Shown: one piece after another, positions 1 to 8,771 of the stretch
How the letters are laid out: every line of letters begins with the position of its first letter
Numbering within the stretch: position 1 is the stretch's first letter
NCBI GenBank assembly: GCA_947458275.1
Contig: CANGYR010000002.1
Coordinates: 248,001 to 312,000 of the forward strand
Direction: 5' to 3'
Length of the DNA: 64,000 nucleotides
DNA from: Chitinophagaceae bacterium
GTDB lineage: Bacteria > Bacteroidota > Bacteroidia > Chitinophagales > Chitinophagaceae
The notes under the pieces: model-generated
Database searches by the model: none
What the model was told of the DNA's origin: nothing
Seen by the model: only the letters and a program-made list of their open reading frames with translations
Made by a program: the position numbers and the translations under genes

Positions 1-304
1 AAAAACGACTTCCAATTTTTTCGTATAAGGTATATCGCTTGGTAACAGGATCGTATACCAAAGAATCATTCAGATTGGATGGCTGAAATGCGTCAAAAAT
101 ATTATTGGAAGAGCCGCTTATTTTATCTCCTCTTCTGTCTGTGAGTGGGTAAGGGATTGAATCAGCAACGGCACCATCTGCAGTATTATAAACTGAAACG
201 AGGAGGGACGTTTTTCCGTTGGCTGCATTAGCTCCAAAGAAAAAGAAAGCTATAACCACGCTATACCCCAGCAGTATGTAAACAGTTCTTCTGTTAAAAA
301 ACAT
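1..304 (-). CDS. sprA: SprA, type IX secretion translocon / gliding protein (5' end only)
   Basis: Only the first 101 codons lie in the window; the gene runs off the left edge. The ATG at 302-304 is followed by a hydrophobic export signal (about residues 8-27) and then short motifs that I recognise from the N terminus of SprA: IPYPLTDRRGD and VYDPVTKRYTLYEKIG. SprA is the very large outer-membrane channel of the type IX secretion system, needed for gliding and protein export in Bacteroidota. It starts 32 nt after the ruvA stop on the same strand, and ruvA-sprA adjacency is a recurrent arrangement in the phylum. The two sorting-domain proteins in this window are likely clients of the same system. 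The call rests on remembered motifs and synteny because most of the protein is not visible. Confidence 0.75.
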   Translation of the reverse strand, partial: MFFNRRTVYILLGYSVVIAFFFFGANAANGKTSLLVSVYNTADGAVADSIPYPLTDRRGDKISGSSNNIFDAFQPSNLNDSLVYDPVTKRYTLYEKIGSRF

Positions 305-336
305 TATCCGATAAATCTGTTAAGGTAGAGTTTTAA

Positions 337-924
337 TCAAATAGCTTTCAGTGATTTTTTTATTAATTCTTCTAAATTAGAAATATTCGGTTCAGTACGA
401 ATAACCTTTTGTATTGCCTGCTCACCTTGTGAACGTGAAATTCCAAGTGACGTCAGCGCAACCAATGCATCCTGCTCAATATGGTTAACCATAACAGGAG
501 AAAACGAGCTGCTGATTGTTTTTTGCTTGCCTAGCTTATCTTTCAATTCAAGCACCAATCTTTCAGCCGATTTCTTGCCAATTCCTTTTACACTTTCCAG
601 CAACTTCAAATTTCCCTGAGAAATAGCAGCAGTTATTTCTTCCGGCCTTATGGATGACAACATCATTCTTGCAGTTGCAGCTCCAACGCCTGAAACACTA
701 ATAAGGTGTAAAAATATATCTTTTTCTTCTTTATCAAAAAAACCAAATAATGTATGACCATCTTCTTTAATCTGTAAATGAGTGTAAATTTTACCTTCAT
801 TCAAAGATTGGATGGAAGAATAAGTATGTAAGCTAATATTAACCTCATAGCCTACGCCGTTTACATCAACATACACCTGTGCCGGACTTTTGTAGGTAAA
901 CTTACCCTGCAAATAAGCTAACAT
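337..924 (-). CDS. ruvA: Holliday junction DNA helicase subunit RuvA
   Basis: 195 residues, the usual length. RuvA binds the four-way Holliday junction and loads the RuvB motor for branch migration. The N-terminal OB fold covers about residues 1-62, and two helix-hairpin-helix motifs follow (about 75-88, SVSGVGAATA; 109-124, SVKGIGKKSAERL). The C-terminal domain that contacts RuvB occupies about 145-195. The ATG at 922-924 fits the family start MLAYLQGKF. The gene lies directly upstream of sprA and divergent from fabH. Nothing is unusual in the sequence. Confidence 0.97.
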   Translation of the reverse strand: MLAYLQGKFTYKSPAQVYVDVNGVGYEVNISLHTYSSIQSLNEGKIYTHLQIKEDGHTLFGFFDKEEKDIFLHLISVSGVGAATARMMLSSIRPEEITAAISQGNLKLLESVKGIGKKSAERLVLELKDKLGKQKTISSSFSPVMVNHIEQDALVALTSLGISRSQGEQAIQKVIRTEPNISNLEELIKKSLKAI

Positions 925-1046
925 ATCTTAAATAAAATTGCTACGCGAATTTAAGCATTATTTTCGAGCAGGAAGATTAAAAAAACAGCAATAGTCAATA
1001 TTATTGCTAATTTTACACAGATAAATTACTTAGTATTCAATTATTT

Positions 1047-2045
1047 ATGGAAAAAATTACTGCAGCTATAACCTCCGTTGGCGGATACGTACCTGAATAC
1101 AGGCTCACGAATAAAATTCTTGAGACGCTTATTGAAACCAATGATGAATGGATTAGAACCAGAACCGGAATTGAGGAAAGAAGAATACTCAAGGGAGAAG
1201 GATTAGGAACCAGCGACCTCGCTGTTGGGGCTGTTCAGGAAATTTTCAAGAAAAGAGGAATATCTCCCGAAGAAATTGAATGCGTGATTGTTGCCACCGT
1301 AACACCCGATATGGTATTTCCATCCACCGCAAATGTGTTGTCTGACAAATTGGGTATGAAAAACGCTTTCGGTTTTGATGTCTCTGCAGCTTGTTCTGGC
1401 TTCTTATACGGACTCACTTTAGGCGCTTCTCTGATTGAAAGCGGAAGATATAAAAATGTGATTGTAGTTGGTGCTGATAAAATGAGCAGTATAGTAGATT
1501 ACAATGACCGGACCACCTGTATTATTTTTGGAGACGGAGCCGGAGCAGTTCTACTTGAAAGAAGCAATGAAGGAAATGGTGTAATGGACAGCATACTCAA
1601 ATCCGACGGAAGCGGTCGCGAATTTCTCCATATGAAAGCCGGAGGTTCAGTAAAACCGGCGTCTGTAGAAACTGTATTGGCAAAAGAACACTTTGTATAT
1701 CAGGAAGGACAAAGTGTTTTCAAGTTTGCTGTAAAGGGAATGGCAGATGTAAGCTATGAATTGATGCAAAGAAACAATCTGACTGCCGATGACATTGCCT
1801 GGCTGGTTCCTCATCAGGCCAACCTTAGAATTATTGACGCAACAGCCTCACGCATGAATCTTCCCAAAGAAAAGGTAATGATAAACATTCAGAAATACGG
1901 GAATACTACGGCAGGCACTATCCCCCTTTGTTTATGGGAATGGGAAAGCCGTCTGAAAAAGGGCGACAATATCATTCTCGCTGCGTTCGGCGGTGGATTT
2001 ACATGGGGAGCCACCTTGATTAAATGGGCTTACGACAGCAAATAG
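1047..2045 (+). CDS. fabH: Beta-ketoacyl-ACP synthase III (FabH)
   Basis: 332 residues. FabH starts fatty-acid synthesis by condensing acetyl-CoA (or a branched starter) with malonyl-ACP. The Cys-His-Asn triad is visible: Cys116 in AACSGF, His256 in VPHQAN and Asn286 in YGNTTAG. The thiolase-fold N-terminal and C-terminal halves are complete. It stands alone, without plsX or rpmF beside it, so this may be one of several FabH copies; starter specificity cannot be read from the sequence. An imperfect -7 element (TAATTTTA) lies about 35 nt upstream of the ATG. Confidence 0.95.
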   Translation: MEKITAAITSVGGYVPEYRLTNKILETLIETNDEWIRTRTGIEERRILKGEGLGTSDLAVGAVQEIFKKRGISPEEIECVIVATVTPDMVFPSTANVLSDKLGMKNAFGFDVSAACSGFLYGLTLGASLIESGRYKNVIVVGADKMSSIVDYNDRTTCIIFGDGAGAVLLERSNEGNGVMDSILKSDGSGREFLHMKAGGSVKPASVETVLAKEHFVYQEGQSVFKFAVKGMADVSYELMQRNNLTADDIAWLVPHQANLRIIDATASRMNLPKEKVMINIQKYGNTTAGTIPLCLWEWESRLKKGDNIILAAFGGGFTWGATLIKWAYDSK

Positions 2046-2096
2046 GTAATTGGAAGTTTGAATAACATTTATCAATTCCCTTGGTTATATAATCAA

Positions 2097-4049
2097 ATGA
2101 AAACAAGTTTCTCATACAAACTTCTTTTGCTTTCCATAAGTGCATGCTTTACACTTTTTTCACAAGCTCAGTATACAAAATACATCATCAAATTCAGGAA
2201 TAAAGCCAACTCCCCTTATTCCCTGAACAACCCTTCACAATACCTCAGTCCTAAAGCCATTGAAAGAAGAATAAGATATAGCATAGCGATCGACAGCCTT
2301 GACCTTCCTGTAAATCCTTCCTATATAGAATCTGTTATTGCTATCGGCAACATAAAATTGCTCAATCAATCCAAATGGCTGAATCAAATTGCCATTCAAA
2401 CATCAAACCCTTCCATAATTGCACAAATTGAATTGCTGCCATTTGTAGAATCATCCAAACCAATAGCTGCAAGAACCAGTTTAAATCAATTGATAAAATT
2501 GCCCGAAAATAATCAGGCAGCTCGCCCCTTTGGTAATACAGGCAATGCTATGGATTATGGATTATCTAATTCTCAGATTCGGTTACACCAAGGTCAGTTT
2601 CTTCACAATCACGGATTCCGGGGAGAAGACATGTTGATTACTTTACTGGATTGCGGTTTTAAAAACTATGATGTAATTCCAACTTTTGACAGTGCAAGAA
2701 AAAATAAACAGATTAAGGGAACTTGGGATTTTGTTGCAGGAGATACAAGCGTTGCTGAAGATGATTCCCATGGCACCTGGTGCTTCAGCTCAATATCAGC
2801 CAATATGCCGGGTATTTTTACCGGCACTGCACCAAAAGCATCTTATTACCTTTTCAGAACGGAAGATGTATTCAGCGAGTATCCAATTGAAGAACAAAAC
2901 CTGGCAGCAGGAGCAGAAAGAGCGGATAGTCTTGGTACAGATATCTGCTCCATATCACTCGGGTACAGCACTTTCGATAATCCTGCATTCGACTACAAGT
3001 ATGAAGACTTGAATGGCAATACAACCATCAGCGCACGCGCTGTGAACATAGGTGCAAAAAAGGGAATGCTCATGGTTGTGGCGGCGGGAAATGATGGAAA
3101 CAAATCATGGAAATATATTGCTACTCCCGGTGATGCCAAAGAAGCGCTCACCGTTGGTGCGGTAGATACGCTTGGAAAGGTTGCAGGATTCAGTGGATAC
3201 GGACCAGCGAGCGATGGAAGCATAAAACCCTCGGTTGCTGCCGTCGGAGCGGGTGCGGTAGTTGCTGACGCAACAACAGGTATGCCGTTCTACAGCAATG
3301 GCACTTCTTTTGCATGTCCCAATATGGCCGGCCTGGCATCTTGCCTGTGGCAGGCTTTCCCGGAAGTTGATAATATGGAAATCAGAAATATCCTTCAACA
3401 ATCAGGCAGCATCTTCAGCAATCCCGATGACAGAATGGGATACGGCATTCCGGATGTAAAAAAAGCATTCGTCATGCTTCAGAAAAAATTTTACAAAAAA
3501 AATTTTTACCTCAGTCTCTGTAAATCCGAGTTGAGCATCTCATTAAAATCAGACAGCACAGTCACCATTGAATTGGAAAGAAAATTGCAAAATGAAACGG
3601 ATTTTACAACTGTATCATCAAAAAAAATAAAAGACAAATTCGACTATCATCAGTATCATTTTTCCGATGATCTTACCGGCATCATAAGCAATATGCTCTC
3701 GTATCGCATTAAAGTGATTATTGAAAAGGACACCACTTATTACCTGGACAACTACGCCATTCCTTACGACAACAGATGTGCGACTGTTTTGCCCGCCTCC
3801 AATAAAATTTCTATTGCACCCAACCCAGTTAAGGATAAACTGAATATTAAAATTGAACAAACAAAAGAAGTGATTATTACGATAGATGTATTCAACAGTG
3901 CAGGGCAACAATTATACACAGAAAAATATAAACACCTTCCCGGAACTTTCACCCGTTCGCTTGATTTCAGTAACTATATAAATGGAGTTTATTTTATACG
4001 AATTATAGATGGAAATAAAGTTCAAGCAATTGAAAAGATTGTCAAATAA
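2097..4049 (+). CDS. Secreted S8 subtilisin-like protease with type IX sorting domain
   Basis: 650 residues from the ATG at 2097, chosen because a clean signal peptide begins there (hydrophobic 8-22, then SQAQ). A TTG 39 nt upstream would only add residues in front of it. The peptidase domain carries the subtilisin triad: Asp185 (LLDCGF), His225 (DDSHGT) and Ser404 (NGTSFACP), with the oxyanion Asn332 in AAGNDG. The last 80 or so residues form a type A sorting domain (APNPVKDKLNI, GVYFIRI), which directs export by type IX secretion and removal at the surface. It begins 51 nt after fabH and ends 2 nt from the convergent methyltransferase. The substrate is unknown. Confidence 0.9.
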   Translation: MKTSFSYKLLLLSISACFTLFSQAQYTKYIIKFRNKANSPYSLNNPSQYLSPKAIERRIRYSIAIDSLDLPVNPSYIESVIAIGNIKLLNQSKWLNQIAIQTSNPSIIAQIELLPFVESSKPIAARTSLNQLIKLPENNQAARPFGNTGNAMDYGLSNSQIRLHQGQFLHNHGFRGEDMLITLLDCGFKNYDVIPTFDSARKNKQIKGTWDFVAGDTSVAEDDSHGTWCFSSISANMPGIFTGTAPKASYYLFRTEDVFSEYPIEEQNLAAGAERADSLGTDICSISLGYSTFDNPAFDYKYEDLNGNTTISARAVNIGAKKGMLMVVAAGNDGNKSWKYIATPGDAKEALTVGAVDTLGKVAGFSGYGPASDGSIKPSVAAVGAGAVVADATTGMPFYSNGTSFACPNMAGLASCLWQAFPEVDNMEIRNILQQSGSIFSNPDDRMGYGIPDVKKAFVMLQKKFYKKNFYLSLCKSELSISLKSDSTVTIELERKLQNETDFTTVSSKKIKDKFDYHQYHFSDDLTGIISNMLSYRIKVIIEKDTTYYLDNYAIPYDNRCATVLPASNKISIAPNPVKDKLNIKIEQTKEVIITIDVFNSAGQQLYTEKYKHLPGTFTRSLDFSNYINGVYFIRIIDGNKVQAIEKIVK

Positions 4050-4051
4050 AA

Positions 4052-5221
4052 CTATCTCTTAAAGACCGCTGCAAACATAGTATCTGCTCCTTCATCATAC
4101 CCTTTTAAATATTTCATTTGAATCAATTGTAGGTTGCTTTTATCCTGAATAACTGCAACAATATGCTCATTCTCTTTAGCAAAAACTGAACAGGTAATAT
4201 ATACTAGATATCCATTTTCTTTAACCTGTGGCAAAATATTCAAAACAATGGATTCCTGAAGTTTTGAAAAATCAGCTAAAGAATTGATATGGAATGAATG
4301 CAATTGCTCCGGATTTCTGCTCCAGGTACCGCTGCCGGTACAGGGTACATCACAAACTACAAGATCATACTTATCACTCATGCTGAATCCCGAATTCAAC
4401 GATAGGTCCTGTACAAATCTTTTATAAACAGGAACACCCGCCTGAGCTAATCTTTCTTTTAAATTCTGAATGATATTTTTTCTTACGTCAGACACCGCAA
4501 GTTTTATTTTTCCGGCTAACCGATCATACAACAATATTGATTTACCTCCACTAGCCGCACAACAATCCCATACATCCAATGACTCATTATTTTTTATTAA
4601 ATCACTCCATTGAATGCCATCAAAAACTTTTTGCGAACTTACATCCTGCACAACAATATCCCGATTGATTTTGAGTACATTCTCCAGAGAAATATTTTGC
4701 GAAAAAATCAGCGCATCCTCTCCCACTTCCTCATATGCCATGGCTGCTTCATTGAGTTTCTTCAGTACTGCAACTCTTTTACCAGGCCTGATGCGGATAA
4801 ACAGTTTTGGCTGTTTCAGAAAAGAAAGAAAAAAAGATCCTTTGTCTATTTCAGCACTCAACTCTTGCTTGAAAGGGAAAATTTTTTCGTATGTCAGTTT
4901 CAGTAATTCAAATTTCTTTTCCAATGGAATTTGAATCTGAACATTCCAATCAGGTCTTATAAATGCAAGAAATTCATTGTTTTCATTTTCACACAGAAAA
5001 ACCGCCGAAATGATTTTTTCTTCGAACCCTGAAATATCTTCCAGCAAATGAGAAGTTCTGAAATACTGATAACAAAGTGAAGAAATGATTTTCCTGTCCC
5101 TTGAGCCGTATTTTTTTTCCGATGAAAAAAAAGTTTTTAAATGATGAGCAAATGGTTTACCTGCATGATGTGAATCAATCAACCGAATGGCTGTTGTAAG
5201 ATAAGAGTGGAATCTGCTCAT
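4052..5221 (-). CDS. RsmB/Nol1-Nop2-Sun family RNA (cytosine-C5) methyltransferase
   Basis: 389 residues. This family transfers a methyl group from SAM to C5 of a cytosine in rRNA or tRNA through a covalent cysteine intermediate. The C-terminal Rossmann domain shows the SAM loop CCAASGGKS (about 220-228) and the two hallmark cysteines, Cys294 in DVPCTGSGTW and Cys344 in YITCSV. The N-terminal 200 residues have the helical NusB-like or substrate-binding region of RsmB relatives but are poorly conserved, so the exact target base cannot be assigned. The gene is convergent with the protease, with only 2 nt between the stop codons and no terminator hairpin. Confidence 0.88.
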   Translation of the reverse strand: MSRFHSYLTTAIRLIDSHHAGKPFAHHLKTFFSSEKKYGSRDRKIISSLCYQYFRTSHLLEDISGFEEKIISAVFLCENENNEFLAFIRPDWNVQIQIPLEKKFELLKLTYEKIFPFKQELSAEIDKGSFFLSFLKQPKLFIRIRPGKRVAVLKKLNEAAMAYEEVGEDALIFSQNISLENVLKINRDIVVQDVSSQKVFDGIQWSDLIKNNESLDVWDCCAASGGKSILLYDRLAGKIKLAVSDVRKNIIQNLKERLAQAGVPVYKRFVQDLSLNSGFSMSDKYDLVVCDVPCTGSGTWSRNPEQLHSFHINSLADFSKLQESIVLNILPQVKENGYLVYITCSVFAKENEHIVAVIQDKSNLQLIQMKYLKGYDEGADTMFAAVFKR

Positions 5222-5306
5222 AAGTAAATAAATTCATCCGTGTGTAATTCTTAACAAGAATCAGTACAGGAAGAAAACTCTTTGCAAAAAATTATTCATG
5301 CAGCAA

Positions 5307-6521
5307 TCATAGACCCAACAAAGCATCCACAGGGTCTTTGCCAAACAGCAATAAAGAAGGATTCTCAAGCAATTGTTTCACCATAACCAAAAAGCCTACC
5401 GACTCTCTTCCGTCAATGATTCTGTGGTCATAGCTGAGTGCAACATACATCATTGGTTTGATTACCACCTTGCCATTTACTGCCATAGGTCTTTCCACAA
5501 TGTTGTGCATGCCCAAAATGGCACTTTGAGGAATATTGATAATCGGCGTACTCATCATAGACCCGAAGATTCCACCGTTGGTAATGGTAAATGTGCCTCC
5601 GGCCATTTCTTCAATGGTAAGTTTGTTATTTTTTGCCTTGGTAGCCAATTCAACAACTGTAGACTCGATTTCAGCCATACTCATACTTTCGGCGTTTCTT
5701 ATCACCGGCACAACCAGTCCTTTGGGAGCACTAACGGCAATGGATACATCACAATAATCATGATAAATAATCTGGTCAGCATCAATGTAAGCATTCACCG
5801 CGGGGAATTGCTGTAAAGCATAGCAACATGCTTTGGTAAAGAAGCTCATAAATCCGAGATTCACTCCATGCAATTCCTTAAATTTGTCTTTGTACTTCTT
5901 TCTGATGTCCATGATCGGCCCCATGTCCACTTCATTGAATGTGGTAAGCATGGCCGTTGTATTTTTTGACTCAACCAGTCTTTTACTGATTGTCTTACGC
6001 AGGTTGCTCATTTTTTCAGCACGCTCATTGCGGCTGAATAATTCGATACCGGGTTTACGACCTGGATTGTTTAATGCTCCCAATACATCCTGTTTCACAA
6101 TCTTACCATTGGATCCGCTGGGAACAATGCTTTTTGTATCTACTTTTTTATCGGCTATGATGGCTGCTGCTACGGGAGTAGCTTTTACATCGGCTTGCGC
6201 AGTTTCCACTTTTTCTTTTTTGGGCTCCGCAACCGCTGATGCTGTTTGTGTAACAGGTTCAGACACAACGCCTGCAGGCCTTACAGCATCTGTATCTACC
6301 GAACAAACCACATCACCTATTGCAAGGGTATCTCCTTCTTTGGCAATATGCTTGATTGCTCCTGCCTGTTCAGCATTGATTTCAAAGGTAGCCTTCTCAC
6401 TTTCCAGCTCAGCAATCACCTCGTCTCTTTCAGCCCATGCGCCATCCGGCTTTAGCCATTTTACAAGCGTAACTTCACTGATACTCTCCCCAACGGTTGG
6501 TACTTTAATTTCAACAGGCAT
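5307..6521 (-). CDS. sucB: Dihydrolipoyllysine succinyltransferase, E2 of 2-oxoglutarate dehydrogenase
   Basis: 404 residues with the standard E2 order: lipoyl domain 1-77 with the lipoylated Lys43 in [10 protein letters not shown]; an Ala/Pro/Lys-rich linker; a peripheral-subunit-binding segment near 132-150 ([14 protein letters not shown]); and the catalytic domain with His366 and Asp370 in the DHRIIDG motif. It transfers the succinyl group from E1 to CoA in the TCA cycle. The motif GESISEVTL and overall similarity point to the succinyl rather than the acetyl enzyme. Its E1 partner (59027-61768) is in the same window but about 52 kb away, so the complex is not encoded by one operon here. 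Confidence 0.95.
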   Translation of the reverse strand: MPVEIKVPTVGESISEVTLVKWLKPDGAWAERDEVIAELESEKATFEINAEQAGAIKHIAKEGDTLAIGDVVCSVDTDAVRPAGVVSEPVTQTASAVAEPKKEKVETAQADVKATPVAAAIIADKKVDTKSIVPSGSNGKIVKQDVLGALNNPGRKPGIELFSRNERAEKMSNLRKTISKRLVESKNTTAMLTTFNEVDMGPIMDIRKKYKDKFKELHGVNLGFMSFFTKACCYALQQFPAVNAYIDADQIIYHDYCDVSIAVSAPKGLVVPVIRNAESMSMAEIESTVVELATKAKNNKLTIEEMAGGTFTITNGGIFGSMMSTPIINIPQSAILGMHNIVERPMAVNGKVVIKPMMYVALSYDHRIIDGRESVGFLVMVKQLLENPSLLLFGKDPVDALLGL

Positions 6522-6599
6522 TTTAAATCGTTTTTATAGCCGCAAATTTCGGGAAAAAAGAGGATTATACATACATATAATTTGAAAAGTGGAACAACT

Positions 6600-6621
6600 A
6601 AAAAAGCCCCTTGAAGGGGCT
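6600..6621 (-). terminator. Rho-independent terminator after rpoD
   Basis: On the minus strand a 6-8 bp stem (AGCCCC/GGGGCT, arms 6605-6610 and 6616-6621) is followed by a run of six T. It lies about 31 nt past the rpoD stop and before the sucB start, so it separates the two same-strand genes. Confidence 0.8.
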
Positions 6622-6652
6622 ACGGGGGTTAAGATCTAAAAAAATCAATAAT

Positions 6653-7522
6653 CTAAGCACCGAGAAATCCTCTCAAAAGATTTTCCTGTGAGGCAGATTG
6701 CAGTTTTTCTATGGCTTTATCTTTGATTTGTCTCACACGTTCACGGGTTAAATTATACCTTCGACCGATGTCCTCCAAACTTAATGGAGAGTCAAGCCCA
6801 ATACCGAAGAAAAAAAGAATGACTTCTCTCTGCCTGCTGGTCAGTGTATTTAACGAACGTGCAATTTCTGTACGCAGCGACTCATTTACGATAAGCTCAT
6901 TGTCAGTATTCTCAGCATTTGAATTGGCCATGATATCAATCAATGTTCCATCTTCGCCATCCATAATCGGCTGATCCATACTCACATGCCTTCCACCAAT
7001 ACCCATGGTTGCAGCAATTTCCTGAGAATCCATTTCCAGCAAATCGGCAAGTTCTTCCGGTGTTGGCTCTCTCTCAAACTCCTGCTCTAATTGTGTGTAT
7101 GCTTTACTTATTTTACTGGTTAAGCCAACTTTATTCAGCGGCAAACGAACTATTCTCGACTGCTCAGCAAGTGCCTGCAAAATACTCTGACGTATCCACC
7201 ATACTGCGTATGAAATAAACTTAAAGCCCTTGGTTTCATCAAATCTGTGCGCCGCTTTAATTAATCCCACATTTCCCTCGTTAATCAAATCAGGTAAACT
7301 TAGTCCCTGATTCTGGTATTGCTTGGCAACAGATACCACAAACCTCAGATTTGCCTTTGTCAGTCTGTCCAGCGCAGCCTGGTCTCCTCTTCTGATCAGT
7401 GCGGCCAGTCTCGACTCTTCTTCTGTACTGATTAATTCAACTTTTCCGATTTCCTGGAGATATTTTTCTAAACTTGGGCTCTCTCTGTTTGTTATTGATT
7501 TTGATATTTTTAACTGGCGCAT
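6653..7522 (-). CDS. rpoD: Primary RNA polymerase sigma factor (RpoD/SigA, short Bacteroidota type)
   Basis: 289 residues, matching the short Bacteroidota housekeeping sigma that lacks region 1.1. Region 1.2 starts near residue 17 ([10 protein letters not shown]). Region 2 holds the core-binding and -10 recognition segment ([18 protein letters not shown], then [13 protein letters not shown]). Region 4 at the C terminus carries the helix-turn-helix ([13 protein letters not shown]). This sigma reads TTTG/TAnnTTTG promoters, and several perfect TAnnTTTG elements occur in this window. It is divergent from the START-like gene across a 239-nt AT-rich gap and closed by its own terminator. Confidence 0.96.
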   Translation of the reverse strand: MRQLKISKSITNRESPSLEKYLQEIGKVELISTEEESRLAALIRRGDQAALDRLTKANLRFVVSVAKQYQNQGLSLPDLINEGNVGLIKAAHRFDETKGFKFISYAVWWIRQSILQALAEQSRIVRLPLNKVGLTSKISKAYTQLEQEFEREPTPEELADLLEMDSQEIAATMGIGGRHVSMDQPIMDGEDGTLIDIMANSNAENTDNELIVNESLRTEIARSLNTLTSRQREVILFFFGIGLDSPLSLEDIGRRYNLTRERVRQIKDKAIEKLQSASQENLLRGFLGA

Positions 7523-7700
7523 ATGATATATTTAATTATATTTATTAGATTGTTCGGTTCTCAATGATTACAATTAGTGTATTAACGCTTTTTTGACAGT
7601 TTATTGTATGTGAAAAAAAATATTTTTCAATTCTCTTTCAAATAAACATCATGCATTGAGCATGAAAAAATTAGATATGATAAAAAAAAAGGAATAAATA

Positions 7701-7731
7701 TTAGGTTACATCAATAATTTTTCTATAATTG
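7701..7731 (+). promoter_or_regulatory. Candidate promoter of the START-like gene
   Basis: TTAG at 7701-7704, then 19 nt, then TATAATTG at 7724-7731. Each box differs by one base from the Bacteroidota consensus TTTG / TAnnTTTG. The ATG follows 30 nt later. The rest of the 239-nt gap is AT-rich with no other recognisable element. Confidence 0.45.
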
Positions 7732-7761
7732 CAACTGCTTAAACACCCATAAACAAAAAGA

Positions 7762-8142
7762 ATGAGCAAAAAAGTTTTATACACTGTAGAATACCCGGTA
7801 AGATGCTCTCCCAGTATATTATATGAATTTCTTACCAACCCGGCTGCTTTACAGGAGTGGTTTGCCGATAAAGTGGATGAAAGAGACGGCATTTACAGTT
7901 TCAGCTGGAATGACAACACCGAAAAAGCCCAATTAGTGGATAAAGAGCACGATAAGTTTATCCGCTTCAGATGGACATACATGCAGAAGGATGAATACTT
8001 CGAATTCAGAATTGAGCGTTCAGAAGTTACCAATCAAACGATTCTGATCATCAAAGATTTTGCCGACAAAAAAGATATAAAGGATCAGACGCAACTTTGG
8101 GATTACCAGGTTAAAGACCTTTTCTATCGTCTTGGTAGCTGA
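7762..8142 (+). CDS. START-like / SRPBCC domain protein
   Basis: 126 residues, one domain. The sequence resembles the small START-like (AHSA1/SRPBCC) proteins found throughout Bacteroidota: the N-terminal strand VLYTVEYPVRCSP, then helix ILYEFLTNPAALQEWFADKV, the beta-rich middle, and a C-terminal amphipathic helix. Such folds bind hydrophobic ligands or act as co-chaperones; no ligand can be inferred. There is no signal peptide, so it is cytoplasmic. Its last 32 nt overlap the 3' end of the convergent unknown gene. Confidence 0.75.
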   Translation: MSKKVLYTVEYPVRCSPSILYEFLTNPAALQEWFADKVDERDGIYSFSWNDNTEKAQLVDKEHDKFIRFRWTYMQKDEYFEFRIERSEVTNQTILIIKDFADKKDIKDQTQLWDYQVKDLFYRLGS

Positions 8143-8743
8143 TTAACAATCGCGCAATTTGCTTATACCCCTTTTCCAGATTTTGAGACATCCTCTCAAA
8201 ATCTGTGAGATCAAATTTCAGGGCAAATTTCAAAAAGCCCTTTTGTTTGCTCATTTTATGAATGTCGTCTTTGTCAAGATTTTTACATAAGACATAATTA
8301 TCTTCTCCAAAGTAATGCTCCCATTGGGTTTCAGCAACCGATATGTATAATGGAAAATCATTTTCCAAATCTTTATCCAACGAAGACAAATCAATGCCGG
8401 ATAAATAATTGCCGGCAACGTGCAAATTGATGCTGATGAAATTCCCCCACCAGAATAATGTTCTAAGGGCAAAAATATCTTTACGATCAAAATAACCTGG
8501 ATAATCAAGTACGATGTATGGCAACTGTCTGTAATTTTCGCCTTTAGATATTTTCGGTGGTTTATTGAGCGCCGATGGCGGAAAATCATACATTGGAATG
8601 ATTTCATTTTTCAGGTAATTACTACTGTCGGAAAACAACATACTTATTTTATCATAAATCTTCTGCTTCAATAAAATCCATTCCGTATTACCAATTAATG
8701 AAAGTTCCTTGTTGGAAAGAGTTATTTTTGCATTTAAAGGCAT
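8111..8743 (-). CDS. Conserved hypothetical protein
   Basis: 210 residues that I cannot assign to a named family. The predicted protein is soluble, with no signal peptide or membrane segment, mixed alpha/beta, and rich in aromatic residues (RTLFWWGNF, QWEHYFGEDNY). It ends by overlapping the START-like gene tail to tail by 32 nt and starts 28 nt from the divergent permease gene. Codon use looks like its neighbours. The tight packing on both sides and the intact frame argue that it is real. No function is proposed. Confidence 0.7.
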   Translation of the reverse strand: MPLNAKITLSNKELSLIGNTEWILLKQKIYDKISMLFSDSSNYLKNEIIPMYDFPPSALNKPPKISKGENYRQLPYIVLDYPGYFDRKDIFALRTLFWWGNFISINLHVAGNYLSGIDLSSLDKDLENDFPLYISVAETQWEHYFGEDNYVLCKNLDKDDIHKMSKQKGFLKFALKFDLTDFERMSQNLEKGYKQIARLLISYQDDRKGL

Positions 8744-8771
8744 AGTGAAAAATTAGGATTTTTTTCCGACA

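Noticed and set aside
5307-6521. Dihydrolipoamide acetyltransferase (pyruvate dehydrogenase E2)
   Set aside because: The single lipoyl domain and the GESISEVTL start fit the succinyl enzyme, and its E1 partner sucA is in the window.
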